A stretch of DNA of 64,000 nucleotides. It comes from Pipra filicauda (lineage: Eukaryota > Chordata > Aves > Passeriformes > Pipridae). This document shows positions 1-22,337 of this stretch, piece by piece. The stretch is from contig NW_024104420.1 of NCBI RefSeq assembly GCF_003945595.2, positions 1,734,201-1,798,200 on the forward strand. Direction: 5' to 3'. The translations under genes were made by a program, and so were the position numbers. The notes beneath the pieces are model-generated. The model was not told where the DNA came from. It saw only the letters and a program-made list of their open reading frames with translations, and searched no databases. The number at the start of each line of letters is the position of its first letter. Position 1 is the first letter of the stretch.

Positions 1-22
1 GCCCTGAATTTTTCTTGTATAG

Positions 23-104
23 CCAAATTGTACTGCAACTGAGCGAGCGATGGCACGACTTGCAACACATCCAACCTTAAAGCCCAGATTTGTTGAACTT
101 AAAG
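23..104 (+). CDS. SRFBP1: SRFBP1 internal coding exon
   Basis: Acceptor TATAG precedes base 23 and donor GTATGA follows base 104. It holds 27 codons plus one base (phase 1), which joins the CT at 983-984 to make an Ala codon. Confidence 0.9.
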
Positions 105-3095
105 GTATGAAATATTTTAACTTGTTTATTACTTCAGTAGCTTACTGGCGTGGTACTTTGTTCCTGTATATTTCTGGCACGAACAAAAAAAACCCCTAAA
201 AGCTTCTGTAGTTACCCTAACTAGCTGCAGTGAACCAAGTGCCACAAACTTGTAACCATTTACGTTGGTTGAAGTGGTCTCATATGTGACTGTATGCAAT
301 ATGACATTTAAGAACAAATAGGGTGTTGAACGAACAGGGTTTATAATGGGAACTCTAAAAATCAAATGAATGTAATGGAATATTTTTTAATTAAATGGGA
401 ATGTAAAAGGATCATTACAGCTGGGTTTCTAAAGGCAACTAAAAGGTTTTACAAATTACTTTCTAAATCTTCCTCGAAAACTGTCCCCAGAATCTTTAGG
501 GTGTCTTTCCTGGTTTTTTAGGTTCTCTCTTGTTCTCTTGAAACTGAAATTTTCTACCTGAAACTGATGCTAAAAAGAGTCAAGTCCTAGTAATAATGTC
601 ACAAAGTTACTTGATTAATAACAGAGTATATCGAATACTCATTTAATTATATATGTGCAATTTATTATTAGTTTGCAGTTTTACACTCGAAGTAATGCCC
701 TAAGTGAACATGATTATCAGCTGCAGATTATTTGCTTAAAGTTCACAGTTAAACCCAAGTTTCATATTGTATTTCATTGATAATAATTTCTTTTTCTCGC
801 TTTTGTTGATACTGTACTCTATGGTCTTGCCCCATGTGTTCAGTAAATGATTGATAAGGACATTCAAAATATGCTTACTCAAAACAACATATTTAACTTG
901 CAAAAGTGTTTTATTATATAAAAATAACTTATATAAATTGACATGTAGCTGCAACAAAATATTTCCTCTGCCCCTTGCACAGCTGCTGTAAAAGCTTTTA
1001 AGGATGCAAGAAAGAACCCAGACAAAGCCACTCCTTTGAAAAAGGCTAAGTCAGAAGAACAGCCTAAAGCAGCACAACATTTCAATAGCAACTTGGATGA
1101 CCAAGCTCCTAAACTAGCTCAAAAACAGCAAGGATGTGGACACAAGACAAAACTGAGTACGAAAATAGAGACTGACAGTGTGGCTGAAGAACTTTGTGAG
1201 AGTGCATCTGAGCAGAAAACTTTGGAAATGGAGAGAGCATATGCTCCAGAAGAATCTTCATTTCAGGCAGTAGAAATGCAAATAGTCACTGAGAACAAAA
1301 CAGAAAAAAACCGTAGCTATCAAAAAAGGAAAGAAAATACGAGTATCAACAAATTAAATGCAATAATAGAGAAAATTGGTGATAGTGAGCAGGAGCATCC
1401 TAGTGAAAAGGAATACTTCGATGATAGTACTGAAGAAAGGTTTTATAACGAGTCATCAGATTCTGACAGTGACAGCAATGATGATTTCTTCATTGGCAAA
1501 GTAAAAAGAAAGAAAAAAACAGCAGCAGTAACTAATCCTTCTTCAACAAAAGATAAAGATAGACTTCAGAAAAATGTAGTGAAGAAAGAAAAGAGCACAG
1601 TTCCTGGGACAGCACAAGATTTGATCATGGAAGAAAGAAAGCCACCTGCAAAAGCAGTCAGGCTAGAATCAGTGTTCTGCAGTTCCTTGTCGACCTCTAA
1701 TCAGAAATCTCAAACCAGAAAAAGGTAAACCTTTTCCCCATGTTATGTTCTGCATTCCTTCCCTCCTTCTCAGTAATGGAAATTGTTGTGATTTTCAGTA
1801 GTCCTTACCAAACAAAGAGAATTTGAGTTCTATAAAGCTTAGAACATGTTCACAGAAACTACCTGTCAGTCTTCTTGCACTTTCTCGACATTAAGTATTT
1901 TTCAGATTAACATTAGCACTGATGTATACATAGGATTCCTAACTAGACCCGCATCCAAATTCAGTCACTTCTGAATACTTCTATTTCTAATTCTTTATTA
2001 ACAAAGGTGAAACAGCATTTAAGGGGCTCGCACGATAAGCTCGAAAAGTTATTGCATGGGTGTTTTGGTGGTAATGATTCTTTATTCACAGGTTTTTATA
2101 ATCTTACAAATTTCTTGAAAAATCCTAAATTCTCTTTTTATTTTTAGAAATCCTAAAGACCAGCCACTCAAAAATGGAAGAACAGGTATGTATTACTTAA
2201 CCTGGTAAAATTACAAGAGTAAAATCATCTTGAGATTTTGTTGCCTCTGCAGTTATGATAAGCTGTACTTTTTTTCTTTTCAAATTTGTGGAACATATAT
2301 TAACATTTGTTGTTAAAATGGTCAAATTGTTGAGCTTTCATTTTAATCATGGATATTATCTGCTCTTTTCTATTTTTTTAGTATTAGAAATACTTAACGT
2401 ACGGTTTACAGAGGAAAGGGCTTTTCCATCTGTCAAGCAGTTAGTTTTACTTGTGCGCAGGTAAAGGTACAGATTTTGATATGTACCTAGTACCTTGTGT
2501 CTTAAGTAATTCCTCCAGTAGCTCCTGAAAATGCAGTATTTTATTCCATTTGTACTATATGATACCATTTTGGAATTCATTTGATCAAGGATATAATTTC
2601 AGTCATATTGAGTTATATTGTGTAATATCTCATTGGTTTATTGTGAAGAAAAAAATTTAGACTGTGCTGAATATTTGTCTACACAAATTTTGAGTGTGGT
2701 CTGTAATAATAAATCTAACTATCTTCAGTCCACTGAATGGCAATTTACTGGGCTGCAAGATGAGGAAATCTTGCTGTGAATATTCAGATGACTGTGTTCC
2801 CCATGGGTTATTATTAAATTTTTGAAAATATCTGCAATCCCAGAGTAGTTTGCATCTATTTATGAAAATTCATGATGTAGTTAATGCTTCGTTTTGTACT
2901 TGCACAGGTTTTCTTAAAAGTGAACCACAGCTGAAGAAACAACCATTTGCAAAAGCTTCAGGTATTAAATGTGACAATAAGAAAGCATGTTTGGAGCAGC
3001 CTCTTCATCCTTCATGGGAAGCAAGCAGGAGACGCAAAGAGCAAGTGTCTCAAATTACAGCATTCCAGGGAAAAAAGATTAAATTTGATGACTAG
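23..3095 (+). CDS. SRFBP1: SRFBP1, serum response factor-binding protein 1, 3' half (four coding exons; 5' part lies outside the window)
   Basis: Joined exons 23-104, 983-1724, 2148-2185 and 2908-3095 give 1050 nt, i.e. 349 codons plus TAG, with every junction in frame and flanked by AG...GT. The first exon reads [17 protein letters not shown], matching the conserved ATERAIARLA segment of the SRFBP1/BUD22 family. The large exon holds a charged low-complexity region and the family block [11 protein letters not shown] followed by an acidic Ser/Asp run and [13 protein letters not shown]. The last exon ends [14 protein letters not shown]...[10 protein letters not shown], the typical C-terminus. 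The family is nuclear: the protein binds SRF and modulates its activity, and BUD22 in yeast acts in ribosome biogenesis. The gene is convergent with LOX, as in other amniotes. The human protein is about 430 residues, so roughly the N-terminal fifth or more is missing here because of the window edge, not a break. Confidence 0.96.
105..982 (+). other. SRFBP1 intron
   Basis: GT...AG intron between the PNCTATER exon and the large exon, AT-rich. The acceptor is a pyrimidine stretch ending TTGCACAG. No repeat or other gene was recognised in it. Confidence 0.85.
983..1724 (+). CDS. SRFBP1: SRFBP1 large coding exon
   Basis: 742 nt, reading [14 protein letters not shown] at its start and KSQTRK at its end. 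It carries the acidic [11 protein letters not shown] stretch and the adjacent basic GKVKRKKK cluster, a plausible nuclear localisation signal. Donor AAAAG|GTAAAC. The in-frame ATG at 1036 is internal and is not a gene start, because the frame stays open upstream to the acceptor. Confidence 0.95.
2148..2185 (+). CDS. SRFBP1: SRFBP1 38-bp micro-exon
   Basis: Acceptor TTTTTAG before 2148 and donor ACAG|GTATGT after 2185. It reads [12 protein letters not shown] with the split codons AG|A and G|GT at its ends. It is too short to show up as an ORF but is needed to keep the frame between the large exon and the last exon. Confidence 0.88.
2186..2907 (+). other. SRFBP1 last intron
   Basis: GT...AG intron between the 38-bp exon and the terminal exon, AT-rich. 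No repeat or gene was recognised. Short ORFs here look like chance. Confidence 0.8.
2908..3095 (+). CDS. SRFBP1: SRFBP1 terminal coding exon
   Basis: Acceptor TTGCACAG before 2908. It completes a Gly codon (G|GT) and runs through [13 protein letters not shown] to KKIKFDD and the TAG at 3093-3095. Confidence 0.95.
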
Positions 3096-3480
3096 ATTAT
3101 ATGTAAATTCAGGTTTTAAAAAAAAAAAAAAGATTTTTGCAACTGCTGTTTGAACATTTTTGTTTTACTGTCCATATCCTTTGCAGCCTATAAAACTGCA
3201 ACTGCTATATCTTACCATCTTAGAATAATCAAGATTGCTTCATTTATTCTGTGTGCTGTCTGTGGATTAATGTAATGGCCATGTGGTGTTGGTTCATAAG
3301 TTCCATTGCATAGTCCCCCCATTTATGAAATACACTCTAACAAATTAATGTTTTTTAGGAACATCATTTTTGCCCTATAGGAATAGTACAGGTTCTTTGG
3401 AGCTTTTTTTTTCTAATGTAAAAATGTATTTTATATGTGGATTTGGATTGTCAAATAAATCTCAGCTGAGGAAAAGTAAG
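3096..3480 (+). other. SRFBP1: SRFBP1 3'UTR with polyadenylation signal
   Basis: Sequence following the TAG. A canonical AATAAA lies at 3454-3459, so cleavage is expected near 3475-3480. A run of 13 A's sits at about 3118-3131. Later ATTAAA-like hexamers (near 3581) could give longer forms. Confidence 0.6.
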
Positions 3481-4028
3481 AGATTCTTGAACTTGAACAG
3501 ACCTCAAAAATTCATGAATGTATCAAGTAGCTGGAAAAGCTGATCACCTGTAAGCATGATATGAAAATTTCTGGAGAGCAATTAAATATTGTCCTTTTAA
3601 ACTGTGATCTCTGTCCTCTAATTATACTGCCAATTTGAAGAACCAAAAGAGTGTCTTTAATACTTTGTTCTGGTAGTTACAGCTGGGTCCTTTATCATGT
3701 GCAGCTTGTACTTTGTGAAAGAATATGAAATATTAAAGGGTCTTTGTACATTAAGAAACATTTGACTTTTAAGTGCCTGTCTGACATTGAGAGTTCATTT
3801 GATTGGGCTGTGACATAAAAGGTTCATTGAATTTTTCTTCAAGTGCTTTTCATACTACTTAATTGAAATGAGTTCTGAACTTGTAATTAATTTTTAGCAG
3901 TGTTTATTTAATTATAGTTATCTTACATAATCAAGTTAATTCAGAAACTTGGTAAATGACTCTAGTGGATGTAAGATAATACACTGTACTATTCATACAG
4001 CATTTTGTAATGCCTTATAGTGAGTTTC
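3481..4028. other. Intergenic DNA, nothing recognised
   Basis: AT-rich sequence between the predicted SRFBP1 poly(A) site and the solo LTR. No coding, RNA or repeat signal was recognised. Confidence 0.5.
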
Positions 4029-5074
4029 TGTGGCTGGGTTTTGGTAGCGGGAGGGGCTAACAGGATGGCTTCTGTTAGAAGCTGTCAGAAGCTTCCCCTG
4101 TCCCATGGAGCCAATGCCAGCCGGCTCCAGGATGGACTTCCTACCACTGGCCAAGGCCGAGCCAATTAGGAGTAACAGTAACACCTCTGTGATAACACAT
4201 TTAAGAACTGAAGGTTGTTGCACAGAAATAATTCCAGCCGGGGAAGAGGAGAGTGAGAACATGGGAACAACAAAGTAGGCACCAAGGTCAGTGCAGAAGG
4301 AGGGGCAGGAGGTGCTCCAGGTGCCGGAGCTGAGGCCCTGCAGCCCCTGGTGCAGACCATGGTGGAGCAGCTGTGCCCCTGCAGCCCATGGAGGAGCCCA
4401 TGGTGGAGCAGGTGGATGCATGAAGGAGGCTGTGACCCCGTGGGAGGCCCAGGATGGAGCAGGGTCCTGCCGGAGACCTGCAGCCTGTGGAGAGGGAAGC
4501 CCACGCTGGAGCAGGTTTTTCCCAGGTAGGACTTGTGACCCCTGTGGGGGACCCACATCAGGTCAGCTCATTCATGAAGGACTGCACCCCATGGAGGAGT
4601 GACCCACGGGACAGCAGTTTGGGAAGAGCTGCTGCCCGACAGATGGAGTCACGCCAGAGAGGTCCATCAAGGATTGTCTCCCATGGGAGGGACCCCACAG
4701 GAGCAAGGGAAGGACTCCTCTCCCTGAGCAGCAGCAGAAACAACTGACCATAACCCCCATTCCCCGTCCTCCTGTGCAGCTGGGGGGGAGGAGGGAGAAC
4801 ACGGAAGGAAGGAGGGGTGGGGGAAGGTGTTTTTTAAGACTGTTTTTTTCCTCACTCTTTGGCTCTTATCCTGTTAGTAATAAATTTAAGTACTATCCCC
4901 ACTTTGAGTCTCTTTTGCCTGTGAAGGTGATCAGTATCTGACCTCTCCCAGCTGTTATCTCAACTCATGAAGCCTTAGCTGGTTTTTTTTTCTGTCCTCT
5001 GTCCAGTTGCAGAGGGAGAGTGAGAGAGTGGCTTTAGTGGGTACCTGGCATCTGGCCAGGGTAAATCCACTACA
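4029..5074 (+). mobile_element. Full-length solo LTR of an avian ERV (ERVL-like)
   Basis: About 1046 bp, starting TGTGGCTGGGTTTTGG and ending CCACTACA, i.e. TG...CA termini. It has the layout of a family common in birds: GC-rich U3 with imperfect repeats around catggtggagcag and ctgcagcccatgg (about 4300-4520), a gggggaggag block, then AATAAA in GTTAGTAATAAATTTAAG near 4878, and a U5 ending in GGGTAAATCCACTACA. No internal gag/pol sequence follows, so it is a solo LTR. The flanking 5-bp sequences do not match (GTTTC against TGCCT). Several short ORFs on both strands in here are chance openings in GC-rich DNA. Family assignment is from memory. Confidence 0.82.
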
Positions 5075-5084
5075 TGCCTAAGGA

Positions 5085-5400
5085 AAGTCCTGCATCAGAC
5101 CAAAGGACCATCTGCCTAGTATATTGAAAAGCAGTCAAAAAGGGATGTTTTAAGCATAGGATAGAGGGAGCACACAGTCATACATCACGCAACATCGATA
5201 TCTTCAAGCTTCTAGTTTTCCAGCTCCAGGACATTTTGAGATACTGTAGATTATTGCCTTTAATAATCCCCTATGGATTTCCTTTCTGCAGATTTTCTGC
5301 TCTTAAATCTATGCAAACTTGTAGAATATGTAATCCCTTAAAGTGTTGAAGGCCTTCCTACGTATTACAGTCTTACGACAAACAATATTTTTCTATGTCT
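5085..5400. repeat. Ancient CR1-like fragment
   Basis: It contains tgcatcagaccaaaggacc and catctgcctagtat, and later ccagctccaggac. These resemble an old sauropsid CR1-type repeat (gtcagaccaaaggtccatct...). It is heavily diverged, so the borders are approximate. Confidence 0.5.
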
Positions 5401-5409
5401 TGTCAAAGA

Positions 5410-5690
5410 AGCCCAACAGCCTCCTGGTCTGCATTAGAAAGAGCATAGCCAGCAGTATGAGAGATGTGATTCTTACCCTGTACAGATCAGGCCGCTTCTG
5501 AAGTCTTGGATCTAGTTCTGGGCTCCCCAGTACAGAGATGCCCAGAAAGATTGTGGAGTCCCTATCCTTGGAGACATTCAGAATTTGACTGAGTTATTCC
5601 TGGGTAGCCGTTTCAAGGTGGGTGCTTGGTCAGCGGGTTTGAACTAAATTATGTTTAGAAGTCTCTTCCTACCACATCTATTCCTGACCA
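5410..5690 (+). mobile_element. CR1 LINE 3' fragment, diverged
   Basis: It shows the usual order of the CR1 3' region: gccagcag...gattctt, gatctagttctgggctcccc, a block around gagacattcagaatttgact, then gaagtctcttcctacc. This is the ORF2 C-terminus plus 3'UTR of CR1 in sense orientation, with the terminal octamer repeat lost. Confidence 0.65.
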
Positions 5691-8600
5691 TAGGGCAGGT
5701 ACTGGAAACATTCTAAAACATGTAGTCATTCTTTAATACCTCAGAGTGATGATGTAATACCACTTGTGATGGCATTAGAGTCACATGACAGGAACAACTT
5801 CAGTTTTTTTAATGTTATGTTACTCTGTTACTGGTATGGCCACCTCTGTCTCCTTCTCCTGCAGGCTTTATGTCTTAATGGGCTTTCCGGGATTTTTTTC
5901 CCTGGAGTCCCAGCAAATATCACAATGGTATTCTCTGGTCTCCAAATATGTAGATAGGCAATAACATCCAGACAATGAGCCCAGATTTCCAAGTATAAAA
6001 CAGGCTACAAGGAAGAATGGAATAAATAGGCTACAAGGAGGAATGGAATTATTTTAGAAATGGAATTATAGTTTGACTTATCTAGAGTTGTTTATTTTGC
6101 TAAATGCAGGTAGAAGGATAAAATGCTGACCATGATCTAGTCTCAGATAGGTTCGTATAAAAACAGACCCATTCTCCCATCCTGTGTTCTTGAAGACTAA
6201 ACATCCCAGTTCGTCCATTTTTCTATGAGTATCTAGGCATGTTTTGCCCCACTTAGTTAGGCTTTCTTTTCTGGATCTTGAGCAAATGTCAGTGTATGTG
6301 ATACTATCTTTCTTGAATGGCATTGCCTCTCAGAGGAATGCGAAATTCAAAAAAACTTCCATTTTCCAGTGGGTTTTGTTGCTGTTATTCTCACTATACC
6401 ATGTGCAACAATATTTAAGGCCAGAAGCATCAAAATAAAACACAGAAACATGTGTACTGTGGTTTTATAGTGAAGGATTGTATTTCATAGAAAAAGCCAT
6501 GCATTTACCTGTTATATACAGACTTCGAGATTTCCAGATGCAGATGTTAACCCTTAATGCTTTAAATAAAATAAGTAAATAAATTCTAACTGAATACCAT
6601 AGACTTCTCTGGTTCCAGTCAAAGGCGAGGAAAATTACTTTTGGTAGATGTTTTCAGCTATAACACAATTTTTCATGGGCAGCTTACCTTTCTTTTAGCA
6701 AATGGACCCTATTTTAAGAGTTATTCACATTAAAGATCAAAAAGTTAATGATTGCAGTTTGGAAAAAGTCCAAGACGCTAAGAAGCTTATGTTCTAAAAT
6801 GCTTTTTTGCATGTGCTTAGAGATCTAGGAGCATTAGTTTGTCTTGGCACTTGAGCAAGTTTCTTACTGCATTATTACAGCTGTAATTCATGGCCACAGA
6901 ATTCTTCCTGAAGGAAGCCTGACTTATCAAAACATCTCTTTTTTTTGTCTTCAGAAACACTTCTGAGCTCTTATTTTAAAGAAAAGGAAAAAGATAACAT
7001 ACACTAAACGTGAATGAGAGAAGAGAGTTTAGGTTACTGGCATTGCTTCATATTTTAATGGGTTACTACTACTTTTAGTTGATACTTAGTGACTCACCTG
7101 GATCACAGCCTTAATACACTGTACAAAGGAGTAGTGATGGTGGAGACTTGATAATATTTTTTCTATGTAACTGGGCAATTTATTTGTGAACTGATAAACC
7201 CAATGAACTTGCCTGGAGGTTGTTGATAAAGTTTATCAACATTATGTTCATTGTAACAACGTAACATGTTGAGTATATACGTGACTTTAACATAACTCGT
7301 TTATCTGTAGTACTGTTTAGACAGATACTTCTCACAAAGTACTACCAATTTATTTTTATAGAGATGTGGAAAGTTTTTTCATTCTGTGATGATTAGATTT
7401 AAAAATGTTGAACCATACTTTCCAGTTCAGTACCATACCACAAAAGAAATGTCTTCAACCAGGTACCTTCTGTTGGATACTACTAGGCTGCTTCAGGTGC
7501 ACAATTTTTCACTTCAGAATTACCAGCAAAACAATCTCTTATTTTTCGATGTCTTTTAAGATGGTCATTGCTAGTTTAAATTTGGTGGTTTTTAAAAAAA
7601 AAAAAGGTGTACTGTTGATAGCAGCAGCTTGAAGGCTTCTGAAGAGGCATAAATATTTCTTACATCAGTTTTTATGGAATGATTAGATCAGGAGAAAGAG
7701 GGCTTGAATGAAAATTCAGTTACAGCAATACTTTCTTCACCAAATGTGTTGAGCTGCTTTGTAAATGTGTACTGGTGATAGATCGTTTTGTGATACTAGA
7801 CAGGTGATCTAATGTGAAAATGAGATAGTAGAATAGTCCGTAGAAGATATTTTGGAACTAGGACATGCTTTATTTTCAACAGATTTGAATATACTTTCTG
7901 CAATTATTGTATGCATTTTTACTGCATTTTTGTATTTGCACAGATTTTGATCCACACCAAATTCTATGTTCTAGGAATAGTACTTGAAGAAATTCTCAAT
8001 TTGAAGCTCTCAGTTCTAATAAGTAGTAGAATAGGAACAATTTTTTTAAATAAATTATAGAAACATTACTCAAAGTGGTTCATATCTGAAATATTTCTAC
8101 ATTTATTTTATGAATCTTAAAAGATATTACATTGGTATTGTCTCCATTTACTCGAAACCAAGAGTGCCATTAGTTGATATTTAAGTGTTTAACAACCTCT
8201 TACTAGAGCAACACTCCAAAGTTTTTAACCATGCTTTTCTGTATTAGTCCCTCAGTGAAGGGACAAGAGTTGCTTCACAACTCGGACCATTTCATCAGTT
8301 TAGCATACAGAGTAAAGAGGCAGCAGGACATCAGTCTGTAGTCAGAGAATGTAAATAACAGGATAAAATATTTTTTGGGTAATTGCATATTTAATGCGTT
8401 AGTCAATTTTCTAAAGTACACAGACTTTCTACCATGTACTGTTCAAATGTTCTTCCCATGAAAGTATCATTTTTGGAGCAGAAATGCTGAAAGTGATTTC
8501 TGAGTTCCTGCTTTTACAGAGACAGACAATATGGTAAGGAAATCCTGTATCCAGATGAACCAAATGCCTTGTCCTGTTTAGCCTTCACATGTTAATCCTT

Positions 8601-8784
8601 TGTGTAGTGTGAGGAGTAATTTTTCTTTCTTGTTTCTAACTTGTGACTTTTTTTCTGAGACCATGTCAGCACGACAAAATCTTTCTCGTTTTCCTATAGA
8701 TATAACAACCTTAAATCTCATAGAGAGATGGATCTGGCCTATACAGTAAGTATAATACTTTGACAAGTAGAACGCTTGAAACAT
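5691..8784. other. Intergenic DNA between the convergent SRFBP1 and LOX genes
   Basis: AT-rich, no convincing coding potential. Small structures seen: a 26-bp tandem duplication at 6002-6053 and a 10-bp perfect inverted repeat at 7221-7241 (TGTTGATAAA/TTTATCAACA around one G). The distal part may belong to the LOX 3'UTR if a far poly(A) site is used. Confidence 0.5.
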
Positions 8785-11700
8785 TTTATTCAAGTCATTT
8801 TCACATAAACTTGCAACCATAATACAGGCATGTAACACAAGAATATGAAAGTGCAATGAAGAATACAAAGCTAGTGCCTGAATATTATAAATTAGAGCTC
8901 TTCAGGTAAAGATGCAAAGTTACTGAAATTAAGACTCTTGGAAGAAAGGTGAAGGAAATAACAAAAAACCTTCTAAAAAGTTGCAAAAACAAGTGGCATT
9001 TCACTGTATCTGTAGCATTAGTTGCATAATAAAAACCTCCCAATAACATACTCTTTGGTTTTAATTCAAGTTAAAATCTTTCAGCACCTTTTAGGATTTG
9101 GAGAAAATGAAAATGCCTTGTCGGCATAAGTGTGAGACACAGGATAAACCACTTTTCAATGTCTCATTTATGAAACTCACCCCACTGGTTTTGAATGAGC
9201 ACACTGCAAACAATACATGAATGACTATAAGAAGGTACATTTGGTGTTTGCACTCATTCAACACTGCACAGTAAACTCTGGAGCAGAGAGAAAATGAGTA
9301 GACTTTAGTAACACAAAAACATAATCTACACAATATGTTGGTTCCATTGGTGACCAATCTGTCATTTTTGTTACACTTTTGTCTAGAAATATGCAAATAT
9401 CAAATGTGTTTCAGGATTAAAAAAAAAAATATATAACAAACCCCTCCTGTAATGAACCTGACATACAACATATTCCTTATATGTAATTTTTATGTTAAGA
9501 TTTGAAATGTGGGAGGTAATTGGTTCACATACATTTTTACAATCTGACTTTTCAGAAGAAATTTGAGACTGCAAGACAGCAAATTTATACTAGAAATCTC
9601 TCAAAATCTAAATCTGATTTTTCTCCTACCAATGGCAAGATGCCTTTCAAAGATGATGGGAATCAACCCAATGTCTTGTGAAATGGAATCCAAATATAAT
9701 TTGCTGTAAAAATAAAAGCTTTTATCAAAACAGTTTTATAGACTTTTTTTCAACAAAAATGCACATAATCCCATAATTATTTTCCAGTATGAAAAAAGTA
9801 AGTTAAGGTGTCTGGGTCAAATCTGCAGAGCCAAGATACTGAAAATACTGGTTGGCGCTCCCCTATTTAGAACTACTTCTGTACATGCTATATAATAAAC
9901 TCTTCTACTGCATTGTGATTTACCATAGACAGGGTTAAAGTCACATTCCTTTTTTTTTTTTTAATCCTAAAATCCCCTGTTTTTCTAAATAGACTGTTCA
10001 TGTTATCTTAGGCAGTTTTTGTGCTATTGTACATCAATGTAATGTTGCTTAACACACATTTAAAAACAAATACAATATTTTGCTACGGAAAAAAAAGCTA
10101 CATTTTTGTAGCTACAATATCCCCAAGATTCAAAGTTACAGCGTTCAACACCTTTCTGAACCAGGCCATTTCCACTTACTCCACCTACACAGATGCTCAA
10201 GGCCTTCTGGCTGCTTGCTGACTTCAGTGGAGTTCTGCAAGTAGTTTGGGTACAGACATGTAAGCAGGTTCCTGCCTCATGAGCCAGGGGATAACCTCGC
10301 TTTCTGCGGCTGCTCTGTTCCCTGTTAGTGTTCTCATATCCCACATTCAGCATCAGGCACAATGAGGTACAAGCACACAACCTCTTGCCAGGAAGCAGCT
10401 CATGCCCACAGCCTGGCTTCCATTCACTAGCTTTTGTGTCCATTGCCCAAGCTCCTCTCAGGACTTTCACCCCAGTTTTGACCTAAGTCTATAGAAAGAT
10501 GAATGCGCTTGCATCCCTCAACACCTCTTAAACTTAAAAGCTCTTTGGGCTGAGATTTCAGAAGCCTAAACTTTGAACATGCCCTCATTTTTGCAGACAT
10601 ATGTAACAAATGGCTTTCTAATAAATCGAGTCTGAATTTTGCTTCTGTTCATTGCCCATACTGGTTACTGATTGACAAAATGGATCTCGCACCAAACAAA
10701 AAGGGACCTGCAGGTATAAATGGTATTCATTCTACACCCTCTCCCACTGGTGGGTAGTAATCACCAGGTTGCTGGTTCTTAGGTCCTTTTTAAGTTCTAG
10801 TTGTGCAAATTTGTAACCGAGTTATGATTAAGATGGAAATACTTTATAATCAGGAAATAAATATATGTACTAAAGAACAGCTGATCCTTAAAGGATATTA
10901 TGGCAATTCATCAAGCATCCAAATTAAATCTGTAGGGTTCCAATGCATAAAATATTTCCAAATACTGCCTGAAATATTCTCAGTGATAATGTAGTGATAA
11001 CAAAAAATACTCCATACTCCTCAGATTTTTAAATTTTTAACTATTTTCAATAGCACAGCTGTTTTTCAATTTTTTTTAATATATTGAGCTTTCCATGTTT
11101 TATTAGGTGTTTTGAACTGATCACATTTAACCAATGCCAATCAATATTTCTAGGTTCCATTGTTTCAAAGGTAGATCCTTATTTTACATGATCAGAAATC
11201 TTCTGAAAAAAACACCAGATCCCCTTGTGATATGTCATTTCACAGTTTAAAACAAAAATCACAGCTACTGTAGCTTACAGCAGGGTGCACTGCAAAAGCA
11301 AAATAATTTTGGGATGGGAGGAGGAGGAGTAGTGTACCCAGCACCAGTTAAGCAGTTCAAAAAAAACATTAATTTGAGCTTGAAGTTTTTCCCCTTAACA
11401 ATGTTGTATTTGGTTCCTGAATAGCCTAAAGTAGGAAGTTATTACACTGACTTTTGTTCTCCCTCTCTATATAGTATATTTTCAACTTTGTTATTTTGAA
11501 TACTGAGATACACATTTTTAAAGTCAACTACAGTACTTAAGGGGGAAGCAGGTAGTAGGCTTTTTCACACTAAAAGTACTTCATTAAGATTCTGACCTAC
11601 TTCTCTTTGTGGTGCCACCTGAGTTAATTGCCAGTATTATTTTGATGGTTAATCTGTGCAAGTTGAATTTTTTTCACAGATGACCACATCAGGGGCTCTT

Positions 11701-12551
11701 CTTCATCTCCAAGAACCCATTTCTGGACAGCTGTTATTTTTATCCGCATTAATTTTGCGGAAGTCTTTTAAAAGCCCCACCTTGAAAAATCTCTTGAATA
11801 TAGAAAGGTGGGTAAGTTTTTTAATTAATTTTCACAGAGGAAAGGTGTATTTCAAAACCCCATCTGTTCTTCACTTAAGAAAATGGAAAAACTTCTAATG
11901 TATTAAAAATGTAAACGTAACTTTTCTTGCAGGGGTATAACTGATATATATGATATATATGTATTTCTCTGCTATACGTTAATATTCCTTGAAAACTGAA
12001 CATACTTCTCTCATTCATATCAATGTGTTCTAGCAAGTACTTTTAATGGTACTGTATCATTACTCTTAAGCTGTTTTTCATTATGGTATTTTCTGAGATA
12101 GCTGACATTAGTACTTTCTCTTGCATTTTATTTGATTCATATTGCATACTTTTTTTCTACCTTTTAAAATATGTTCAACTCATTCACCAGTTATATTACC
12201 AATGAAGCCTATTATCATCTAAACTCCAAATTTCAAGGAGCTAAGACATAGTCAGGTTTTTATGAATGAGTTAGGTTTTCAAAATGTAAAATATCTGTGC
12301 ATTAATCACCAGTTCCACACATTTCGATAGTAATACAAGTAATGCCAATTTAAATTCTTAAACTCCAGTAAAGTTTTGGTTGAGAAGCTGCTGGAGTGCT
12401 TCGAAATCACATAAGGTGTGTGAGTGTATGTATGTATGTATGTATGTTCTGTAGTTTTGTTTCTATAGTGTTCGCATCCTATTGAAGTTTATATAATGAT
12501 ACTTCAGTTCAAAACATTTGGCACCATCTCATCCATTTTCTTGTACCTTTC
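8785..12551 (-). other. LOX: LOX 3'UTR (distal end uncertain)
   Basis: Terminal exon sequence downstream of the LOX stop codon on the minus strand. The mammalian LOX 3'UTR is about 3.5 kb. Candidate minus-strand poly(A) signals are AATAAA at 11098-11103 (proximal), ATTAAA at 9060-9065 and AATAAA at 8785-8790 (distal, used here as the limit). It includes an (ATGT)n tract at 12427-12447, and on the minus strand TGGTGCT at 11340-11346, a miR-29 seed match. No other gene was seen in this stretch. The true end needs transcript data. Confidence 0.45.

Positions 12552-22337
<9,786 letters not shown>

Noticed and set aside
1036..1038. ATG as an SRFBP1 start codon
   Set aside because: It lies inside the large exon; the frame continues upstream to a good acceptor at 983 and joins the earlier exon in frame.
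3993..4855. Several overlapping ORFs on both strands
   Set aside because: All lie inside or at the edge of the solo LTR; they reflect its GC-rich imperfect repeats, not genes.
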